Shown here: one piece after another, positions 58,696 through 64,000 of the stretch | How the letters are laid out: every line of letters begins with the position of its first letter | Numbering within the stretch: position 1 is the stretch's first letter | Assembly: GCA_017607445.1 (NCBI GenBank) | Contig: JAEVHH010000003.1 | Coordinates: 2,108,001 to 2,172,000, forward strand | Length of the DNA stretch: 64,000 nucleotides | Origin: Histoplasma ohiense | Lineage: Eukaryota > Ascomycota > Eurotiomycetes > Onygenales > Ajellomycetaceae | Direction: 5' to 3' | The notes under the pieces: model-generated | The model's input: the letters and a program-made list of their open reading frames with translations, nothing else | Database searches by the model: none | What the model was told of the DNA's origin: nothing | Translations under genes and position numbers: made by a program

Positions 58696-60120
58696 ATGGC
58701 CTCTACCTGCAGCATCTGCTGTACTCATGCTACCACTGAACTCAAAGCAGCAAACACCATGAAAGAAAACTGTGAAATGCACACTTCTGTCACTGAAAGT
58801 GCACAACAAGCATCATCTTTCTCTATGAAATTGAACTCTGAGTATAGTTCAGAAGGGGATATCTTCTCTGAAGATCTCAGTACAATTGAGACTGAGAAAA
58901 TAGCTGTGATCAGAAGAATCAAAAAATTACAGACTGAGAAAGAATTGTGAGAACTTCAACATCAGTGCAACACTTTACTGCAGAAATTGAATGAAACAAT
59001 TCCAGTCATCTGAAATATGCTAGAAACACATTCAAACCACAGTAGAGATGCAACTAGCATGAATGATAACTACAATAACACCACAAATATTCTCAGATCA
59101 CTGAAAGCCACACTACAAATGCTCAACATCTTAGTAGAAAGTGCTGTGACTACTGTCAGTGGAAGACATAGTTGAGTACCACTTTGACAATTAGAACTTT
59201 GAGATCTCAGTATGAATGATCACTCTTCTTGAAAAGATGTGGAAAAGTTCTGAGATCAAAGCATGAAAGAATTCAAAAACTTTGTTACAGCTGTTATTGC
59301 TTTCCATGTCAGTGATCTTGATTACTACAACAAACATGACCATTGAAAGATCATCAAAGCCATTACTCATTTCAATATTGAGATGCAACAATGTTGATAT
59401 CAACATACACACAATATACAGACTTTGCCACCATGAGAAGAATTTGTTAGTTGAATGTAATGTCAAGTCACTGATTCAGATAGAAGTTTCTGAGATACTG
59501 ATAGACAGTACTGAAAAACAGAGCAACAAGAAGATCAGACAGTTCAACAATTTGCTTCACACTTACAATCAATTAAAGAGTATCTGTGACATTCTTATAG
59601 CAAATATCATCAGAAATCACATCTCTATATGAAAGTTCTACCTTCCATTCACTGAGAATTTGACAAATATGCAATCAAATTGAAAGAGTTAAGCTATGAT
59701 GCCACTCTACATAAACTTACAATGACAGAATCAAATCTGTCAGAGAGATGAAAGAAGCTTAAAGAGAAGTCAAATTTCAAAAACCCCACTCAAAGCTTTA
59801 ACAACAGAAATAATGCTGATAATAGATCACAAAATAAACACAGATGAAATGACACTACAAAGTCTGATGACTCCATCTGATCAAAATATTGCCATTATTG
59901 CAAGTGACCAGAACATACCATCAATTTGTGTTTCAAACAACTCAAAGACAAATCCAAAAACACCAAGTTCAACTCAAAATCTGATACAAAAGACATAAAG
60001 AACTCAAAGTACTCAAAAAATACTTAAGATATATCATTCAGCTCACAATAACAGTCATAAGCACAGAAAGTCAATGCAAAAACATCTTAAGCTTCACTAT
60101 CACAGTGAAACTCACTACAT
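58696..60120 (+). pseudogene. Copy D gag
   Basis: Starts at ATG 58,696 (MASTCSICC), after the primer site. It contains an acidic Ser/Glu-rich segment, a capsid-like stretch near 59,430, and the degraded knuckle region near 59,890-59,940. It is broken by TGA codons and frame noise. Confidence 0.7.
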
Positions 60121-60124
60121 CTAA

Positions 60125-63100
60125 GAGTCTACAAAAAATGCTTGCACTAGTAGACTCTGAGTCAGAAGTGAACTGTGTCAATGAATTTTGAGCAAAGAAT
60201 CACAATCTAGAAGCTGCTCACCACAAAATCAAAATAATCAAATTGATTGATGAATGCATAATGCACTTCTTTGAAGAGTATAACATTGCAACTACTGTCA
60301 CTGATCACAAAGGTAATACACAGCAGACATCTCATTTCTTTCATGTGATGAAGATGAAGAACTACAATCTTGTATTAGAATTTTCTTGATTAAGACAAAC
60401 AAATCCTCTTATAGATTGATTGAATGAACAATTCTTCTTTAGAAGCTCTGAAAATGAACAATAATCTCAAATTATTTCTGAATAAGATGTCTTAGCTGAA
60501 GTTCTCACAGAGACTAGAGTAGAAATGCTTGTAGTATTATCTACAGAATATTCAAAAAATTCAAAGCATGTTTCATACATATTCTCAGCTGTGTATTTGA
60601 ACTTGCTGATCAGTCTACTCAATTATGTCATGCCATACACACATATCTTCTCAGAAGAAGCTGCTATAAATGTGAAAAGATCAGAAGAGACAGAACATCA
60701 CATAGATCTTGAGTCTGATACACAATCTTTATTTATACTGATATACAATCTCTCTGAAACTGAGTTAGCTGCTCTAAGAGAATATTTAAAAAATGTATTA
60801 GATAAAGAATGAATACAACTGTTCAGTAGTCTGACTGATACACTGATTCTCTTTGTCCTCAAAAAAGATAATGGACTCTGTCTTTGTGTAGACTATCAAG
60901 GATTAAATTGAATCATCATCAAAAACTGATACTCTCTATCTCTAATAAGTGAATTACTTGATAGACTTTCAAAAGCCAAGATATTCACTAAGCTGGATCT
61001 TCAAGATGCCTATCACTGCATACTTATAGCAGCAAAAGATCATTGAAAGACAGCTTTTAGAATGAGATATGAACATTTTGAATATATAGTTATGCTATTT
61101 GGACTAGCTAATGCTTCAGTGATATTTCAAGCATACATTAACAATGTCTTGTCTGATTTGTTGGATATATGTTGCATTGTCTATTTGGACGACATTCTCA
61201 TATTCTTCAATTCAAAGCAGAAACATAAAGTGTATGTTACTAAGATGCTAGAATGTCTCAAGTATGCAAATCTATTTGCAAAACTCTCTAAGTGTGAATT
61301 TGAAGTGAACAAGATCTCATTTCTGAGATTTGTTATAGATATAAATGATGTTGAGATAGAGTCAGACAGAGTCTTCACTATTGTGAAATAGTCTATATCT
61401 AAATCAATTAAAGAGGTTCAATTCTTCTTGAGCTTTGCTAATTTCTATTGATGATTTATTAAGTCTTTCTCCTCTATTGCAGCCCCATTATTTGAACTTA
61501 CAAAAGAGAGCAAGAAGGAGGAAAGAAAAACCACTTTTATATGAACAGAAGATGCTCAAAGTGCTTTTGATGAGCTTAAATCACACTTTATATGTGCTTC
61601 TTTATTAGCTCATTTTGACTCAGCTTGATGTATTCAGATCAAATCTGATATATTTACTTTTGCAGTTGCTGCTATTCTGTCACAGTTGCAGAATGATGAG
61701 CACTGACATTCAGTTGTCTTCTGATCAAGAAAGTTGATTGATGCAGAAATATGTTATGATATTCATGATAAAGAACTCTTGACTATTGTAGTAGTATTTA
61801 AGAATTGAAGACACTATCTGAAGAGAAGTCAGTATTCAATTCAAGTCTGATCTGATCATGCCAATCTGCAGTACTTTATGACAACTAAGAAACTGAACAG
61901 ATATCAGATCAGATGAGCAGAAGCTTTATCTGCTTATGATTTTATATTACTGCACTGCTCTGAATCAAAGAATTCAGCTGATGAGCTCAGTTGTCATGCA
62001 GACTACAGTGAGGTCTATAATGATCAAACTATATTATCTACTCTGCAACAGAAGTTGAAACATGGAGTTAGACTAGACTGAAAAGCTGATACTTTTTTTC
62101 AAAATGATATTTCTTCTGATGTAGTCTGTGCATAAGTCTCTAATGAGTAAAATATTTTTTTTAATGAGTGAAAAGCACTTCATATATCAACATCTTCTAT
62201 CTCTCATATAAACTCTTCCTCTTCATTGCATGTTGAGCAATATATGCCTCAGATTGCAGTCAATAAGGCTATTCTTGAGAACTCAGCATATACAGAAATG
62301 CTCAAATCCTTCATCTCATTTCTGAGTAAAGCACAGAAGATTGATTCTTTTGCTGCTGAGTAAAGAGAGAAGATAAAAGAGAAGAATATGATTGTCACTG
62401 AAAATATGCTATGAACAATTTCTGAGAATGATATATTGCATGCTGATGGTCACACATATGTCTCTCAACAAAAGACATTCATTGATGAAATTATCAGTGC
62501 AAACCATGATGATTCACAGAGAGATCACTTTGATATAAAAAAGTTTATAGACAGCATTCAGAATAAATACTATTGACATGAGCTAGTCAGAGATATCAAA
62601 GATTATATATTCACTTGTGATACTTGTCAAAGAGTAAAGCCAAAACAGCACAGACAATATAAAGAATTGAGTACAATTCTCTTATCATCAAATTCTTTTG
62701 AGTTCATTACTATGAATTTTATTACAGACTTGTCAGTCTCTACATTCCTTCATCAAATCTACAATGCAATTTTAGTGATTGTGAATATATATACCAAGTT
62801 TATAATCTATATTCTTTACATCAAAAATATTACTGCTGATGAACTAGTGGAAATTGTTTATACCAAGTTCTATACAATTTACAAAGTACTCAAAAATCAT
62901 ATATCTGATTGAGGTTTGCTGTTTACAAGCTGTTATTGGTCCATCTTTTGTTATATGCTAGATGCATGCTGGAAACTTTCAACAGTCTTTCACTCTCAAA
63001 CAGATGATTCAATGAAATGATAAAATCAAATCTTGAAACATTATCTTCAATGCTTTATCAACTATCATCAAGATGACTGAGCATGCTGGCTATTACTAGT

Positions 63101-63800
63101 GTAGTTTGTTTACAATATCTCTCAACATGCCTCTACTGGAATGGCATCTGTGGAAGCCTTAATGAGATATCAATCTGATTTGAAAATTAATGTCAGCAAA
63201 CCACCACAACCAGTCACCATACATGCTGCTAGCTGCATGAAACATATTGAGAAAACATGTCATAAACTCATTGAGAATCTACAAAAGACATGACAAGCAC
63301 AGAAAATCTATTATGATGCAAAACATAAGTCTCAACAATTTAAAATAGATGACTATATTATACTCAATGCAAAAAATGTCCAATTGCTGTGCTCAGTTTG
63401 CAAACTTGATTATAAATATGTTGGACTCTTCAAGATTCTGAATATTATTGAAAAACAAGTGTACAAACTAGAACTATCATCTTTATATAGAAGCATTCAT
63501 TCTGTATTCTATATATCTTTATTGAAGCCATACAACCACAGAAATGAAGCTCTACCAGAACCAGAACTGAAACTTGTCAACAGCAAAGAAGAATATCAAG
63601 TTGAAGAAATTCTTGAAAAATGACAATGAAAAAACAAATCTCTGAAATATCTTGTGAGATGGACAGATTGAGGTTCTAGTGGTGATATATGAGAACTGAA
63701 AGAAAACATATTGAACACTCAGACATTTGAAATCTTTCTTGAACAAGAAAATGAATGACAAATACAAAATCAACATACTTTCAAATACTAAAAGCACAAA
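60125..63800 (+). pseudogene. Copy D pol with chromodomain
   Basis: Protease-like VDSESEVNCVNEF lies near 60,155. RT spans 60,525-61,391 with an intact YLDD at 61,182-61,193 and LDLQDAYHCI near 60,995. RNase H covers about 61,650-62,000 and integrase about 62,450-63,250 (NFITDLSVS near 62,716). The chromodomain is at 63,588-63,752 (EEYQVEEILEK, KSLKYLVRW). Mostly TGA stops. RT is better preserved here than in copies A and B. Confidence 0.8.
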
Positions 63801-64000
63801 CATCAAGTCAAAAGATGTCAGAAGTGCAAATCTTAAATTGAAAAATACTAGAAGTACAAATTTCATTCAAATCTCAATCAAATGTATTTTTTTTAAGGAT
63901 TTTATCAGAGAAAAGGGAAAAAGGAACAAATTCAATTTGGGTATAATAAATATAAAAAATAAAACATACAAGCAAGAAAAAAACAAAGAAAATGAGTTCT

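Larger units (their letters stand above)
58386..64000 (+). mobile_element. Family-1 Gypsy copy D, running off the window
   Basis: LTR 58,386-58,648 is followed by gag and the complete pol order up to the window end; the 3' LTR is outside. It inserted into hAT copy 2; the left target bases are ATTCA (58,381-58,385) and the right ones cannot be checked. LTR CpGs are kept, and AGTGATTAG pairs with CTAATCACT beyond the LTR end. Confidence 0.85.

Overview
The window looks like nuclear DNA of a filamentous ascomycete (Pezizomycotina). Supporting signs are short introns with GT/AG ends, pyrimidine-rich leaders, a fungal P450 and DUF1992 gene, and a large graveyard of fungal-type transposons (chromodomain Gypsy, Tad1-like LINE, Copia, hAT, Tc1/mariner, pogo-like). 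I cannot name the species. The CpG-erasing mutation footprint recalls what is reported for repeats in Onygenales such as Coccidioides, but that is only a hint.

Layout. Bases 1-4,810 are gene-like DNA of balanced composition: the tail of an unidentified ORF, one intact-looking gene for an unknown membrane protein (1,857-2,687), and a decayed DUF1992 gene on the minus strand. Bases 4,880-5,945 hold dispersed repeat R1, with a CpG-rich minisatellite and a long hairpin. Bases 6,867-8,414 hold a cytochrome P450 pseudogene with several frameshifts. From about 9,840 onward the DNA is AT-rich transposon debris.

Nest 1 (10,270-35,043) is a Gypsy chromovirus (family 1) with a CAAAA target duplication. 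It contains a second family-1 copy, a complete family-2 Gypsy element (17,980-24,209, TATAT duplication) and a complete Tad1-like LINE (25,710-32,402, 14-bp duplication). Nest 2 (36,084-41,030) is a minus-strand hAT split by a Tc1/mariner element (36,871-39,290), itself split by a 5'-truncated LINE. A lone family-2 LTR (41,911-42,445) joins the hAT unit to a Copia relic. A second LINE copy (43,063-53,612) is split by a complete minus-strand family-1 Gypsy (44,861-52,316, AGTAT duplication). Further right are an R1 copy, a degraded histone H3/CenH3-like gene (54,150-54,715, minus), and a second, inverted copy of the hAT unit (55,372-58,385), entered by a fourth family-1 Gypsy that runs off the window.

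Nearly all TE reading frames are continuous apart from in-frame TGA codons, and the internal Gypsy DNA lacks CpG entirely over more than 4 kb. This points to RIP-like cytosine mutation acting at CpG and then CpC, rather than at the classical CpA. Both Gypsy families carry, just inside the 5' LTR, a primer site complementary to the predicted mRNA 5' end. That is the self-priming design known from Tf1/sushi elements. The most unusual items are the H3-like relic, the self-priming pairs, the mutation footprint and its CpG refuges, and the antisense ORFs near the 3' ends of two TE families.
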